A stretch of 39,824 nucleotides of DNA from Mycobacterium sp. Its GTDB lineage: Bacteria > Actinomycetota > Actinomycetes > Mycobacteriales > Mycobacteriaceae. The notes under the pieces were generated by a model. The model worked only from the letters and a program-made list of their open reading frames with translations. It was not told the DNA's origin and searched no databases. The stretch is from the NCBI GenBank assembly GCA_020438845.1, contig JAGQTV010000101.1, positions 1 to 39,824 of the forward strand. Direction: 5' to 3'. Within the stretch, counting starts at the first letter, position 1; each line of letters opens with the position of its first letter. This document shows positions 1 to 8,229 of this stretch, piece after piece. A program made the position numbers and the translations under genes.

Positions 1-280
1 CGGCTGCACCGCACCGGGCTACCTCTGCGAAGTCCACCACGTCGAAGAATGGGCCGACGGCGGCCACACCAACATCGACACCCTCACCTTCGCCTGCGGC
101 CAACACCACAAACTCCTCAAACCCGGCAGCTGGCGAACCCGCAAACACAACAACGGCACCACCGAATGGCTCCCCCCACCACACAGCCCCCTTCATGGCG
201 GCACCAACACCTACCACCACCCCGAACGACTACTCGAGGGCTTCGGCGAAGGTGACGCCAGGGGAAGCAGCGCCGCCTAG
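1..280 (+). CDS. 3' end of 13E12-repeat / DUF222-HNH endonuclease family protein (partial)
   Basis: Only the last 92 codons are in the window (frame starting at base 2, stop TAG at 278-280). The reading frame shows an HNH nuclease core: GYLCEVHHVEEW, then HTNIDTLTFAC, then GQHHKLL. This is the C-terminal domain of the mycobacterial 13E12 repeat proteins (DUF222 plus HNH). These are multicopy, often linked to repeats, and their nuclease activity in the cell is mostly untested. The tail after the HNH motif is His/Pro-rich, which is usual for the family. The N-terminal DUF222 part must lie upstream of the window. Identification rests on the HNH signature and family resemblance. Confidence 0.8.
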   Translation, partial: GCTAPGYLCEVHHVEEWADGGHTNIDTLTFACGQHHKLLKPGSWRTRKHNNGTTEWLPPPHSPLHGGTNTYHHPERLLEGFGEGDARGSSAA

Positions 281-291
281 CTCAGGGCCGC

Positions 292-654
292 CTAGATCAC
301 ACTCCGGATAAGTGCATTAAGCGGAATATTGCAGCGATTTCGCAAATCAACGGCAGGCTGACGGATTGCGTCGATTTCGCCTTTAATTACCGGATTCGCT
401 GCCAGGTAATTGCCAGTTTGGTTAAACGCCTCCTGCTTCGGCAGTCCCTGGATGCCGGTGAAGAAGTTGTTGACATCTGGATGGGTGAACAGATAACCCG
501 CCATCGATCCGGCGACACCGGTCTCGACGCTGGCGACGTCGGCGGCGCTGCATCCCGGAGGAACGTCGGCAGCCGCCGTCGCTGCAAAGCCGAAAATCGA
601 GGCTCCGGCACCGAGGACGGCCGCGGCCGCGCTAAAACGTAGTACGGAAAACAT
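292..654 (-). CDS. Secreted hemophore-related protein (Rv0203/Rv1174c-like)
   Basis: 120 aa. The ATG at 654 is chosen because it follows AGGGAG and opens directly with a signal peptide (hydrophobic stretch to about residue 29, cleavage near ATAAA/D). The same frame stays open far upstream, but that part has no coding character. The mature protein has Cys35 and Cys108, which probably form one disulphide, and the YLFTHPDVNNFF element typical of the small mycobacterial heme-binding family to which Rv0203 belongs. The inferred role is binding heme outside the membrane and passing it to MmpL-type importers. Heme binding by this copy is inferred from family resemblance only. It is transcribed divergently from the gene at 830. 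Confidence 0.75.
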   Translation of the reverse strand: MFSVLRFSAAAAVLGAGASIFGFAATAAADVPPGCSAADVASVETGVAGSMAGYLFTHPDVNNFFTGIQGLPKQEAFNQTGNYLAANPVIKGEIDAIRQPAVDLRNRCNIPLNALIRSVI

Positions 655-671
655 GGGGCTCCCTGCTCTCG

Positions 672-677
672 ACGGTA
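672..677 (-). promoter_or_regulatory. Probable -10 box of the hemophore-like gene
   Basis: TACCGT on the minus strand fits TANNNT. It would start RNA near 665, giving a leader of about 11 bases that includes the AGGGAG ribosome site of the gene starting at 654. No clear -35 was recognised. The rest of the 175-base gap to the divergent gene at 830 shows no other feature I can support. Confidence 0.4.
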
Positions 678-829
678 TTACCGGTAGATTTGTAGTTAGC
701 TCTTTCAGATAGCTTAGGACACGACGGATCGCACGCAACTGGGTACGCTCTGTCCGTCTGGAACCTGTGTTACCGGAAGCTTGTGCCACTGGAACGCTGT
801 ACCACCCGAATGTAAAAGGACACGCGCTA

Positions 830-1087
830 ATGCAACGGAAACGAAATTCTCTGGTTCTCCTCGTCGCCGGAGCGGGAGTTGCTGCCGCTCTCGGCGCAGC
901 GCCGTTGGCGGCTGCCCAGCCGCAGGATCCGCAGCTGCCTTCCTGTGAGGAAACCGGCGGTAGCTCAGTCCTGGGTGGACAGACCACCGACTGCGCCAGC
1001 CCCGGCAACATCCAGATCGATGCGACTCCGGAGTTCATCCCCGGCGACGATTACGGCGGTTTCTACGGCTTCCCCGGCTACTTCTGA
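830..1087 (+). CDS. Small secreted protein of unknown function
   Basis: 85 aa. The ATG at 830 is chosen because AAAAGGA lies 9 bases upstream and the product then starts with a positively charged, hydrophobic signal peptide (residues 1-30, cleavage after LAAA). The frame also opens upstream at 767, but that extension would place 21 non-hydrophobic residues before the signal. The mature part has two cysteines (SCEETGG and TDCASPG) and an acidic, Gly/Tyr/Phe-rich tail ending in FYGFPGYF. It resembles the many small exported proteins of mycobacteria. I do not recognise a functional domain. The gene at 1101 follows after 13 bases, so the two may be cotranscribed. Confidence 0.6.
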   Translation: MQRKRNSLVLLVAGAGVAAALGAAPLAAAQPQDPQLPSCEETGGSSVLGGQTTDCASPGNIQIDATPEFIPGDDYGGFYGFPGYF

Positions 1088-1100
1088 GCCGCCACAGAAA

Positions 1101-1304
1101 ATGCCCGGTAAGGAGCTTGATCCTCAGCGAGCACGCGCCGCCCGCGATGTCGTCCGGCAGCATCCCGGGATGGTGCTCTTCGTAGCGTCACCGGTGCTTA
1201 TCGCGACGGCGGCGGTCTGGTACTTCGTCGGAGCGGGGTGGGCGATCATCCTGTTGATCGCCGCAGCGATAATCGCCGGCCGGGCTGTCCTCTCCAAGCG
1301 TTGA
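1101..1304 (+). CDS. Small two-helix membrane protein, unknown function
   Basis: 67 aa. A basic, soluble N terminus (residues 1-22, rich in Arg) is followed by two hydrophobic segments at about 24-42 and 45-60, ending AVLSKR. ATG 1101 is the first start after the stop of the preceding small secreted gene. Its last 117 bases overlap, on the opposite strand, the C-terminal tail of the adenylyl cyclase gene (ending at 1188). Both ends look codable, but the cyclase catalytic domain is finished before the overlap, so the cyclase tail is the less constrained partner. No named family recognised. Confidence 0.5.
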   Translation: MPGKELDPQRARAARDVVRQHPGMVLFVASPVLIATAAVWYFVGAGWAIILLIAAAIIAGRAVLSKR

Positions 1305-2417
1305 GGGCTCCGGCGCGACTCGGACCCGGAGCAACCCGACCTGCTCTTTGATCCCTTTCAGCCGCCGGCCGCCGATCGTAGACCACACGAAATGACCGCT
1401 GCCCCCGACTATTTCGCGCACGGACTCGGCAGCCACCACCGAGCCGGGTAATGCTACCGAGGTTATCCGGCTGGCCAGGTTAACCGGGCTTCCGAACCAG
1501 TCCCCGGAGCGGCTCACAGCCGCGCCGTAGGCCACCCCCGCCCGCAATTGCGGCAGCAGAGCGTCGGTTTCGGCGGTGTCCACCAACGCTATGACTGCAT
1601 CGAGCAGCGCCGAGGTATCGGTGGACACCAGCATCACCGCGTCGCCGATCGATTTGATGAACCGGACCGGCGGCTCAGCGACGTCATGGGCGTACTCCGA
1701 CAGGCGGTTGGCCAATTGCTCGAGTTCCTCCGGTGAAACCAGTTCGCCCAACGGCGTGAAGCCCACCAGATCCGCGAACGCCACGGCGATCTGACGGGCT
1801 CCTGGCATCGGTTGCCCGCTGGCTAGCTCAGCTGCGGTTACCGCCTCGGTCTCGATACCGTGCCGAAGCTCGAGCTTCAACAGGTGCTCGACCATCGGGC
1901 CCACCAAGGGCGCGACCGCGGATGCAAACGCCTGGTTCTCCTGGGCAAGCTCTATTTCGGCCATACCTGGACGTTTGACGGCCATGGAAAACGCAGTCCC
2001 ACGCATCGCTCCCGCCGCACCGGACAGTCCGTCGGCCAGTACCCGGACCACACGGAGAAGCTGGTCGACATCAATCCCGGCATCGATGAACCGCATCACA
2101 TGCAGAGCAAGGTCACCGTCGGAGCGCATGTAGGACGTTGCGTCGACGTCCGCAGCGGTAGGCAGCCCCGCCGCCCGCATGAAACGGACGACCAGGTCGA
2201 CGTCCAGCCCGGAACGTTCGCTGATCTGCCTAGCCGACTCGAAAACGCCGTCATGGCCCATGCTGCGTTGAGCCGGAAGCGTCCACGGGGAGAACGACCC
2301 GCGAATCTCCTCGACCGTGATGCCCTGTTCCAGCAGGTAAGGAATCAACTCGGCCCGTTCGGCCCGGGCCGATCCGGTCAACCCGTTCAGCAGACCGCTG
2401 GCTTCGATGTCATCCAT
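1188..2417 (-). CDS. Class III adenylyl cyclase, Rv1264-like (pH-sensing type)
   Basis: About 409 aa. It converts ATP to cAMP. The layout follows Rv1264: an N-terminal autoinhibitory/pH-sensing helical domain (about residues 1-200) and a C-terminal cyclase homology domain. Catalytic residues are visible in order (numbered from the Met at 2432): first metal Asp221 in FADLVGF, purine-selecting Lys260 in RFIKSIGD, second metal Asp264, Asp311 in GDWFGSPVN, Asn318 and Arg322. All sit one position before the known Rv1264 residues, so the enzyme should be active. ATG 2417 has AGGGA about 5 bases upstream; the in-frame ATGs at 2432 and 2423 are poorer. It lies a few tens of bases downstream of amiB2 and is probably in its operon, as in M. 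tuberculosis. The last 40 or so residues are low-complexity and charged, and are antisense to the small gene at 1101-1304. Confidence 0.92.
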   Translation of the reverse strand: MDDIEASGLLNGLTGSARAERAELIPYLLEQGITVEEIRGSFSPWTLPAQRSMGHDGVFESARQISERSGLDVDLVVRFMRAAGLPTAADVDATSYMRSDGDLALHVMRFIDAGIDVDQLLRVVRVLADGLSGAAGAMRGTAFSMAVKRPGMAEIELAQENQAFASAVAPLVGPMVEHLLKLELRHGIETEAVTAAELASGQPMPGARQIAVAFADLVGFTPLGELVSPEELEQLANRLSEYAHDVAEPPVRFIKSIGDAVMLVSTDTSALLDAVIALVDTAETDALLPQLRAGVAYGAAVSRSGDWFGSPVNLASRITSVALPGSVVAAESVREIVGGSGHFVWSTIGGRRLKGIKEQVGLLRVRVAPEPSTLGEDSPAGDYRCGDQQDDRPPRSDEVPDRRRRDKHR

Positions 2418-2452
2418 GGACATCCCTGTCATCGCACTAGGACGTCATCGCA

Positions 2453-3844
2453 CTACGACACCGGGGGGCGTACCCGCGCCCAGGGGCGAGCGGCCTCGAT
2501 CTGGCTGCTCAACGCCAGCAGCGTCGCCTCATCGGAGGGTCGCCCCACGAGTTGCACTGATACTGGAAGCGATTCACCGTCGAGGAACCAGGGCACAACG
2601 GCGGCGGGCTGACCGGTCGCATTGAAGATCACGTTGAACGGCACCCGGGAGGAGACCAACGCGAGGGTACTCACTCCCCCACGGTGCTGATACTGCCCGA
2701 TCCGTGACGGGCCGGTCGCGGTTCCCGGGGTGATCAGCACGTCGACGTGATCGAAAATCGACTGCACCCTGGCGGCCAATGCCGGTTCGGCGGCACGGAC
2801 CTTTTCGATCTGACGCGGCGAGATCAGTCCCCCGATGCGGGCGATCGTGCGGGTACGCGGCTCCAGCCGATCCGGGTAATGCAAGGTCTGCACCTGCTGG
2901 TAGACGCCGTGCCACATCCGCGGCAGGACGTGGCCGTACATCGCCCAGGCCGGGTAGTCGGGATCCCGCCAGAACACCTCGTGGCCCAAGTCCCGCAGCA
3001 CCTTCTCGACTCCGTCCAGTGCACGCTGCTGGGCGCGTCCGACCCTGCCGACCATCGTGGGGGGAAGCTTGGCGCTCAACGCAATCCGCAGCCGACCCGG
3101 ATTACGCCCGGCAGCACGGACGAAACCGCCACGGGGCGGCTGGTGAGTGGCGGTCACGTCCAGGAACAGTGCGGCGTCCTCGACCGTGCGGGCCATCGGC
3201 CCGTTGACGCTCAAACCGCACCACGGGTCCTCAACCGGACTGATGGGAACGCGATCGCGTTGCGGCTTGAGTCCGTAAAGCCCGCACCATGTCGACGGGA
3301 TACGAATCGACCCGGCGCCGTCGGAGCCCAGTGCGATTGGCGCCAGGCCTGCGGCCACCGCGGCGCCGCTCCCGCCGCTGCTGCCTCCCGGCGTGTAGGC
3401 CAGGTCCCATGGGTTGTGCGTGGCGCCGAACGACACCGTTTCGGTAAACGGCCACAGCATCATCTCCGGAACCGCGGTCTTGCCGAGGATCACCGCACCG
3501 GCCGCGCGCAGCCTGCTCACCACCTCGGAATCGGCGGTGGCTTCCAGGTCATAAGCGGTACTGCCATAGCAGGTGAACTCGCCTGCGACGTCGGAGTCGT
3601 CCTTAATCGCCACCGGGACTCCGAGCAGGGGCAAACGCTCTCCGGAGTCAAGCAACTGCTGTGCGGCGGCCGCCTCGCGCCGCGCGCTGTTCGTGAGCAC
3701 GACCCGGTAGGCGCGCAGTTCCCGGTCGACCCGCGCGATGCGATCCAGATATAACTCGAGCAGCGCAGGAGCCGTGATAGCCCCGGCCGCGAGCATTCGG
3801 GCCTGTTCGGCGGCCCCTGCGAAGGCGATGTCTGTAGCGTCCAC
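2453..3844 (-). CDS. amiB2: Amidase signature family protein AmiB2
   Basis: 463 aa, start GTG 3844. Amidase signature enzymes hydrolyse carboxamides to the acid and ammonia through a Ser-cisSer-Lys triad. Here Lys81 (VAIKDD), Ser155 in TPGGSSGGSG and Ser179 in GAGSIRIPS have the expected spacing. The synteny (adenylyl cyclase downstream, HIT gene divergent) matches Rv1263 amiB2. The physiological amide is not known. A TACGCT box at 3852-3857 puts the RNA start at about 3845, so the transcript should be essentially leaderless. The cyclase gene follows closely, so the two are likely coexpressed. Confidence 0.9.
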   Translation of the reverse strand: MDATDIAFAGAAEQARMLAAGAITAPALLELYLDRIARVDRELRAYRVVLTNSARREAAAAQQLLDSGERLPLLGVPVAIKDDSDVAGEFTCYGSTAYDLEATADSEVVSRLRAAGAVILGKTAVPEMMLWPFTETVSFGATHNPWDLAYTPGGSSGGSGAAVAAGLAPIALGSDGAGSIRIPSTWCGLYGLKPQRDRVPISPVEDPWCGLSVNGPMARTVEDAALFLDVTATHQPPRGGFVRAAGRNPGRLRIALSAKLPPTMVGRVGRAQQRALDGVEKVLRDLGHEVFWRDPDYPAWAMYGHVLPRMWHGVYQQVQTLHYPDRLEPRTRTIARIGGLISPRQIEKVRAAEPALAARVQSIFDHVDVLITPGTATGPSRIGQYQHRGGVSTLALVSSRVPFNVIFNATGQPAAVVPWFLDGESLPVSVQLVGRPSDEATLLALSSQIEAARPWARVRPPVS

Positions 3845-3851
3845 TCAGCGC

Positions 3852-3857
3852 AGCGTA
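3852..3857 (-). promoter_or_regulatory. -10 box for leaderless amiB2 mRNA
   Basis: TACGCT on the minus strand fits TANNNT; +1 is predicted at 3844-3845, on or one base before the GTG start. No Shine-Dalgarno is present between box and start. Confidence 0.6.
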
Positions 3858-3884
3858 ACCGCCAAACCCGCTGCGCCAACCCGC

Positions 3885-3890
3885 TACGGT
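3885..3890 (+). promoter_or_regulatory. -10 box for leaderless HIT-protein mRNA
   Basis: TACGGT occupies exactly -12 to -7 relative to the A of ATG 3897, the signature of a leaderless mycobacterial transcript. It stands back to back with the amiB2 box, so the two divergent starts are only 52 bases apart. Confidence 0.65.
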
Positions 3891-3896
3891 GAACCA

Positions 3897-4319
3897 ATGG
3901 CATGTGTCTTCTGCGAGATCGTCGCCGGGGCAGCCCCGGCGGTGCGTGTCTACGAGGATGACGACTACCTCGGCCTTCTGGACATCCGCCCGTTCACCCG
4001 CGGCCACACTCTGGTGATTCCCAAGGAGCACACCGTCGACCTCACCGATACACCTGCACCCAAGCTGGCCGGCCTGCTCACCATCGGCCAGCGGATCGCC
4101 CATGCGGCCCGAGCGTCGGGGCTTGGCGCCACTGGTACCAACATCGCCATCAATGACGGCAAAGCCGCCTTCCAGACCGTGTTCCACATCCACCTGCACG
4201 TAATTCCGCGCCGCGACGGCGACAAGGTGTCCTTTGTCAAAGGCATGCTGGTACGACGCGACCCCGATCGGGAGGCCACTGGCCAGATATTGCGCGAAGC
4301 CCTGGCGGCGCTGCCATGA
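3897..4319 (+). CDS. HIT family nucleotide hydrolase/transferase (Rv1262c-like)
   Basis: 140 aa, the usual length for a HINT-type HIT protein. Near the C terminus it shows the histidine triad, HIHLHV at residues 97-102, in which the middle His acts as nucleophile on the alpha-phosphate of nucleotides. Cys3 and Cys6 at the N terminus (CVFC), with a later His, are typical of the zinc site of this subgroup. The likely role is hydrolysis of AMP-linked compounds such as nucleoside phosphoramidates; the true substrate is unknown. The start at ATG 3897 is fixed by the leaderless promoter and the conserved N terminus. The stop overlaps the start of the next gene (ATGA at 4316-4319), so the two are translationally coupled. 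Confidence 0.92.
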   Translation: MACVFCEIVAGAAPAVRVYEDDDYLGLLDIRPFTRGHTLVIPKEHTVDLTDTPAPKLAGLLTIGQRIAHAARASGLGATGTNIAINDGKAAFQTVFHIHLHVIPRRDGDKVSFVKGMLVRRDPDREATGQILREALAALP

Positions 4320-4783
4320 GCGGGCACCGATCCCTGAACGACCTCGCAGTAACCGCATTCGTTCGCGTCCACGACCGCATCTATCAGGGAAGCCGCGGCT
4401 GGATCGGACACCGGATTCCCTGCGCGCCCAACAGCTTGCTGCTGCACACCGTCGGCGCAAAGACCGCCCTTCCGCGGACCAGCAGCCTTTCCTATGCTCG
4501 CGACGGCTCCGACAAGGACGCCGACTATTTGGTGGTGGCCTCCAACGGCGGCGACCCCCGCGCACCCGGTTGGTACCACAACCTGAAGGCCAACCCGCAT
4601 GTCGACATCAACGTCGGACGGCGCAGACTGGCCGTCACCGCGGTGCCGGTCCTGCCGAACGACCCGGACTATGACCGGCTGTGGCGAATCGTGAACTCCA
4701 ACAACGGGAACCGCTATACCGCATACCAGGCCAAGACCCGCAGGCCTATACCGGTAGTCCGGCTCGTCTCGCAGCATCGGTGA
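4316..4783 (+). CDS. Deazaflavin (F420)-dependent nitroreductase family protein, DUF385 (Rv1261c-like)
   Basis: 155 aa. It belongs to the Ddn/DUF385 split-barrel family that uses coenzyme F420 in actinobacteria. Visible family marks are [20 protein letters not shown] near residues 41-60, [20 protein letters not shown] near 71-90 and NPHVDINV. F420H2-dependent reduction of quinones or small xenobiotics is the general activity; the substrate of this member is unknown. It starts within the stop codon of the HIT gene and corresponds in position to Rv1261c. Its last 38 bases overlap the end of the convergent udgB gene. Confidence 0.88.
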   Translation: MSGHRSLNDLAVTAFVRVHDRIYQGSRGWIGHRIPCAPNSLLLHTVGAKTALPRTSSLSYARDGSDKDADYLVVASNGGDPRAPGWYHNLKANPHVDINVGRRRLAVTAVPVLPNDPDYDRLWRIVNSNNGNRYTAYQAKTRRPIPVVRLVSQHR

Positions 4784-5576
4784 ACACCTCGTCGAGCATC
4801 TCCGGCGTCAACCGCCCGGTGAACATGTTCTGCTGACTCGGGTGGTAGCAACCGAGCAGCGTGCGGCCTGACATCTCGGCGACGACCCCGTGGCCGAACT
4901 TCGGCCTCAGGGTAGATGATTGGCGACCCGACTCACCCAACAGCCGCAAGGCGGCACGCCACGCGAAGCCTCCCAGCGCCACGACGACGTGCACCCCGGC
5001 ACCGACCATTCGCCACTCGGCGTTCAGCCACGGCTCACATGCCGACCGCTCATCCGGGGTCGGCGCATTCTCGGGCGGAGCGCAGCGGACCGCCGCGACC
5101 ACCCGAATGTGCTTGGTGCTCAACCCATCAGCGGAATCCACGCTGATCGGGGAGTTGACCAGCCCGACCCGGTGCAGGGAGGCGAACAACTGGTCCCCGG
5201 AACGGTCACCGGTGAACACCCGGCCGGTGCGGTTACCGCCGTGTGCGGCCGGGGCCAACCCGAGCACAAGTATCCGCGGCCGACCCGAACCCCACCCGGT
5301 CACCGGACGGCCCCAGTACGGCTGCTCCGCAAATGCCCTGCGCTTGACGACAGCCACTTCCTCCCGCCAGGCCACCAGGCGCGGGCAGGCCCGGCAGACA
5401 CTGACCGCCGCGTCCAGCGCATGGATGTCCCCGGCTGCCTCCGCCAGTTCGACAACCTGCCGGGCATCCCGCGCAACCGGGGTCTCGGGCAGCGCCGGGT
5501 CGCCGGGCCACCCAGCGCCGGGCGGCACCGGGGAGGGGAATCCGACAGCGGTTCTGGGGTGAGGCCAGTGGGTCAC
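4746..5576 (-). CDS. udgB: Family 5 uracil-DNA glycosylase UdgB
   Basis: 276 aa. It removes uracil (and other deaminated bases such as hypoxanthine) from DNA as the first step of base excision repair. Family-5 motifs are clear: [19 protein letters not shown] (motif A, without the polar catalytic residue of family 1) and CYHPSQQN (motif B). Cysteines in [17 protein letters not shown] and SACEPW match the four iron-sulfur ligands. GTG 5576 is chosen because the protein then begins like M. tuberculosis UdgB (HPRT near the N terminus, then PGAGWPGDP). The frame stays open to 5762, but that region is the start of the divergent tap gene. Only 17 bases separate the two divergent starts. Confidence 0.93.
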   Translation of the reverse strand: MTHWPHPRTAVGFPSPVPPGAGWPGDPALPETPVARDARQVVELAEAAGDIHALDAAVSVCRACPRLVAWREEVAVVKRRAFAEQPYWGRPVTGWGSGRPRILVLGLAPAAHGGNRTGRVFTGDRSGDQLFASLHRVGLVNSPISVDSADGLSTKHIRVVAAVRCAPPENAPTPDERSACEPWLNAEWRMVGAGVHVVVALGGFAWRAALRLLGESGRQSSTLRPKFGHGVVAEMSGRTLLGCYHPSQQNMFTGRLTPEMLDEVFTDAARRAGLPV

Positions 5577-5581
5577 GAATC

Positions 5582-5587
5582 TATGCT
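5582..5587 (+). promoter_or_regulatory. -10 box for leaderless tap mRNA
   Basis: TATGCT lies at -12 to -7 relative to GTG 5594. This supports a leaderless start at 5594 rather than the GTG one codon upstream at 5591. The same bases read on the minus strand give CAGCAT at the matching place for udgB (5576), keeping only the A and the final T of the box. Confidence 0.55.
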
Positions 5588-5593
5588 GCCGTG

Positions 5594-6841
5594 GTGAGCA
5601 CCGCGCGAGGGACCACCACGCGCGGTCCCGTGCTGCTGATTCTGTCGTCGGCCTTTCTGGCGGCAGCGGCCAACGGTATCTCGATGGTTGCCTTCCCCTG
5701 GCTGGTGTTGCAGCGAACCGGTAGCGCCACCGACGCCTCGATCGTGGCGGCCGCAGCCACATTGCCCCTGCTGTTCGCCACGCTGGTGGCCGGCACCGCG
5801 GTGGACTTCCTGGGGCGGCGCCCGGTGGCGATGCTCTCCGACACCATGTCGGCTCTCTCGGTGGCGGCCATCCCCGCGCTGGTGCTGTCTTTCGGGGACC
5901 GCGCTCTCACCACCGTCGTACTGGCCGCATTGGCCGCCGCCGGCTCGTTCTTCGACCCCGGTGGGATGACGGCTCGTCAATCGATGCTGCCGGAGGCGGC
6001 GACGCGGGCCGGGTGGACGTTCGACCACACCAACAGCATGTATGAGGCGGCGTTCAACCTCGCCTACATCACCGGGCCCGGGATCGGCGGCCTGTTGATC
6101 GCCACCATCGGCGGGGTCAACACCATGTGGGTGACCGCGGCGACGTTCGTCTGCTCGATTGCGGCGATGGCGGTCCTGCAGCTGCCCGGTGCACACAAGC
6201 CGAACCCCGACAGCAGGCCCGATAACGTGATTTCCGGTGTCGTCGAAGGCTTGAAATTCGTCTGGCACAACCAGGTGCTGCGAACGCTCGGCCTGATCGA
6301 CCTGGCGGTCACCGGCCTGTACCTGCCGATGGAGAGCGTCCTGTTCCCGAAATACTTCACCGACCGCAACGAACCAGCCGAACTGGGCTGGGTACTCATG
6401 GCGTTGTCCATCGGTGGACTGGTCGGAGCGCTGAGTTGGTCGGTGCTGTCACGGCATTTCACCAAGCGCGCGACGGTGCTGACGGCGGTCCTGACGTTCG
6501 GGGCCGCCTCGGTGGTAATCGCCCGGTTGCCACCGCTGCCGGTGATCCTGGTGCTGGCCGCCCTGATCGGCCTGGTATACGGGCCGATCGGACCCATCTA
6601 CAACTCGGTGATGCAGACCCGGACGCCGGAGAACCTCCGCGGCCGAGTTGTCGGGGTAATGACATCGATGGCCTACACCGCCGGCCCGGTGGGTTTCATG
6701 CTGGCCGGGCCGCTCGTCGATTCGTTCGGTCTGCGGGCCGCGTTCCTGGGATTGGCGATACCGATCCTGGCGATCGCTCTGCTGTGCCCGTGGATCCCGG
6801 CGCTGCGTGACCTCGACCACGAGCCGACGACCCCCTCATAG
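5594..6841 (+). CDS. tap: Tap-family multidrug efflux pump (MFS)
   Basis: 415 aa with about 12 membrane segments. It is very similar to Rv1258c (Tap), for example [53 protein letters not shown] and [20 protein letters not shown]. Tap pumps export tetracycline, aminoglycosides and spectinomycin using the proton gradient, and in mycobacteria tap is under the WhiB7 regulator. I see no clear WhiB7 AT-rich site in the very short upstream gap, so any such control would have to lie inside udgB. The FAD oxidoreductase gene follows with little spacing and is likely cotranscribed, as in M. tuberculosis. Confidence 0.92.
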   Translation: MSTARGTTTRGPVLLILSSAFLAAAANGISMVAFPWLVLQRTGSATDASIVAAAATLPLLFATLVAGTAVDFLGRRPVAMLSDTMSALSVAAIPALVLSFGDRALTTVVLAALAAAGSFFDPGGMTARQSMLPEAATRAGWTFDHTNSMYEAAFNLAYITGPGIGGLLIATIGGVNTMWVTAATFVCSIAAMAVLQLPGAHKPNPDSRPDNVISGVVEGLKFVWHNQVLRTLGLIDLAVTGLYLPMESVLFPKYFTDRNEPAELGWVLMALSIGGLVGALSWSVLSRHFTKRATVLTAVLTFGAASVVIARLPPLPVILVLAALIGLVYGPIGPIYNSVMQTRTPENLRGRVVGVMTSMAYTAGPVGFMLAGPLVDSFGLRAAFLGLAIPILAIALLCPWIPALRDLDHEPTTPS

Positions 6842-6851
6842 GATGGCGTTC

Positions 6852-8213
6852 ATGGCTGATCTGGCGAGTCTGGCCGCCGAACTCGGCGACGGCGCCCTGG
6901 TGACCGATCCCGACATCGTGGCCTCCTACCGGCAGGACCGTGCAATGGATCCCGCAGCCGGCACCCCGATGGCGGTTGCGAGACCCACCACTACCGGGGA
7001 AGTTCAAGCCGTGCTGCGGTGGGCCACCGCCCACCGGGTTCCGGTGGTACCGCGCGGTGCGGGCACCGGGCTGTCTGGCGGCGCCACCGCTGTTGACAGC
7101 GGCATCGTGCTGACCACGGAAAGGATGCGGCATATCACCGTCGACCCGGTGACTCGAACCGCTGTCGCACAACCGGGTCTGCTCAATGCCGAGGTGAAGC
7201 AGGCGGTCGCCGAACACGGTCTCTGGTACCCACCGGACCCGTCGTCATTCGAAATCTGCAGCATCGGCGGCAACATCGCCACCAACGCAGGCGGCCTGTG
7301 CTGCGTAAAGTACGGTGTGACAACCGATTACGTGCTCGGGCTGCAGGTGGTACTGGCCGACGGGACGGCAGTGCGACTTGGCGGGCCCCGCCTGAAGGAC
7401 GTAGCCGGACTAAGCCTGGTGAAACTCTTCGTCGGCAGCGAAGGAACACTCGGGGTGATCACCGAAGCGACACTGCGCCTGCTGCCGCCGCAAGCGACGT
7501 CGGCGACCGTCGTCGCCACATTCGACTCGGTGGAAGCCGCAGCGGCCTCGGTGGTCACCATCACCGGCCGAATCCGCCCGTCGATGCTGGAGTTCATGGA
7601 TGCCGTGGCCATCAATGCCGTGGAGGACAAGTTGCGTATGGGGTTGGACCGGCGCGCTGCGGCGATGATGGTCGCCGCCTCCGACGACCGCGGGGAGGCC
7701 GGCGCTCAGGACGCCGATTTCATGGCTCAAGTCTTCACCGAAGCCGGTGCAACGGAATGCTTTTCGACCGCTGACCCAGCTGAGGGCGAGGCTTTCGTGG
7801 CGGCTCGCCGCTTTGCGATCCCGGCGGTGGAGGCCAAAGGGTCACTACTCCTCGAAGACGTCGGCGTACCGCTCCCGGCTCTGGCCGACCTGGTCGGCGG
7901 CGTAGCGACGATCGCCGCCGAGGCCGACCTGATGATCTCGGTGATCGCTCATGCCGGCGACGGCAACACCCACCCGCTGATCGTGTACGACCCCGCTGAC
8001 CCGGCGATGACGGCCCGGGCCGAGAAAGCGTTCGGCGACATCATGGACCTTGCCGTGTCGCTGGGGGGCACAATCACAGGTGAGCACGGGGTGGGGCGAC
8101 TCAAGAAGCCCTGGCTGGCCGGCCAACTCGGACCGGAGGCGATGGAACTCAACCGGCGCATCAAAGCCGCGCTGGACCCCGACGGTATCCTCAACCCGGG
8201 AGCCCTCATCTGA
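6852..8213 (+). CDS. FAD-linked oxidoreductase, GlcD/D-lactate dehydrogenase type (Rv1257c-like)
   Basis: About 453 aa. An N-terminal FAD-binding (PCMH/VAO) domain has the loop VPRGAGTGLSGGA and the GGNIATNAGG segment; the C-terminal FAD-oxidase domain includes HAGDGNTHPL and EHGVGRLKKPW. Such enzymes oxidise D-2-hydroxy acids (glycolate, lactate, 2-hydroxyglutarate) and pass electrons to quinone or another acceptor; the substrate here is unknown. ATG 6852 has AGGATGG at a good distance; ATG 6843, inside that ribosome site, is the alternative. The gene lies directly behind tap. The M. tuberculosis neighbours cyp130 and a TetR gene are absent after it. Confidence 0.88.
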   Translation: MADLASLAAELGDGALVTDPDIVASYRQDRAMDPAAGTPMAVARPTTTGEVQAVLRWATAHRVPVVPRGAGTGLSGGATAVDSGIVLTTERMRHITVDPVTRTAVAQPGLLNAEVKQAVAEHGLWYPPDPSSFEICSIGGNIATNAGGLCCVKYGVTTDYVLGLQVVLADGTAVRLGGPRLKDVAGLSLVKLFVGSEGTLGVITEATLRLLPPQATSATVVATFDSVEAAAASVVTITGRIRPSMLEFMDAVAINAVEDKLRMGLDRRAAAMMVAASDDRGEAGAQDADFMAQVFTEAGATECFSTADPAEGEAFVAARRFAIPAVEAKGSLLLEDVGVPLPALADLVGGVATIAAEADLMISVIAHAGDGNTHPLIVYDPADPAMTARAEKAFGDIMDLAVSLGGTITGEHGVGRLKKPWLAGQLGPEAMELNRRIKAALDPDGILNPGALI

Positions 8214-8217
8214 TCGT

Positions 8218-8223
8218 TACGCT
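8218..8223 (+). promoter_or_regulatory. -10 box for leaderless small gene at 8230
   Basis: TACGCT sits exactly at -12 to -7 relative to the G of GTG 8230, just after the stop of the FAD oxidoreductase (8213). It is the main support that the following short frame is expressed. Confidence 0.55.
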
Positions 8224-8229
8224 GGCAAC

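Noticed and set aside
655-1038. Extension of the hemophore-like frame to 248 aa
   Set aside because: A signal peptide and ribosome site mark the start at 654; the extension is antisense to the small secreted gene.
3738-3896. Longer HIT protein start
   Set aside because: It lies inside amiB2 on the other strand; the leaderless box and the conserved CVFC N terminus fix ATG 3897.
5577-5762. Upstream extension of udgB
   Set aside because: It is antisense to the first codons of tap and is Arg/Trp/Pro-rich; the M. tuberculosis protein starts at the position of GTG 5576.
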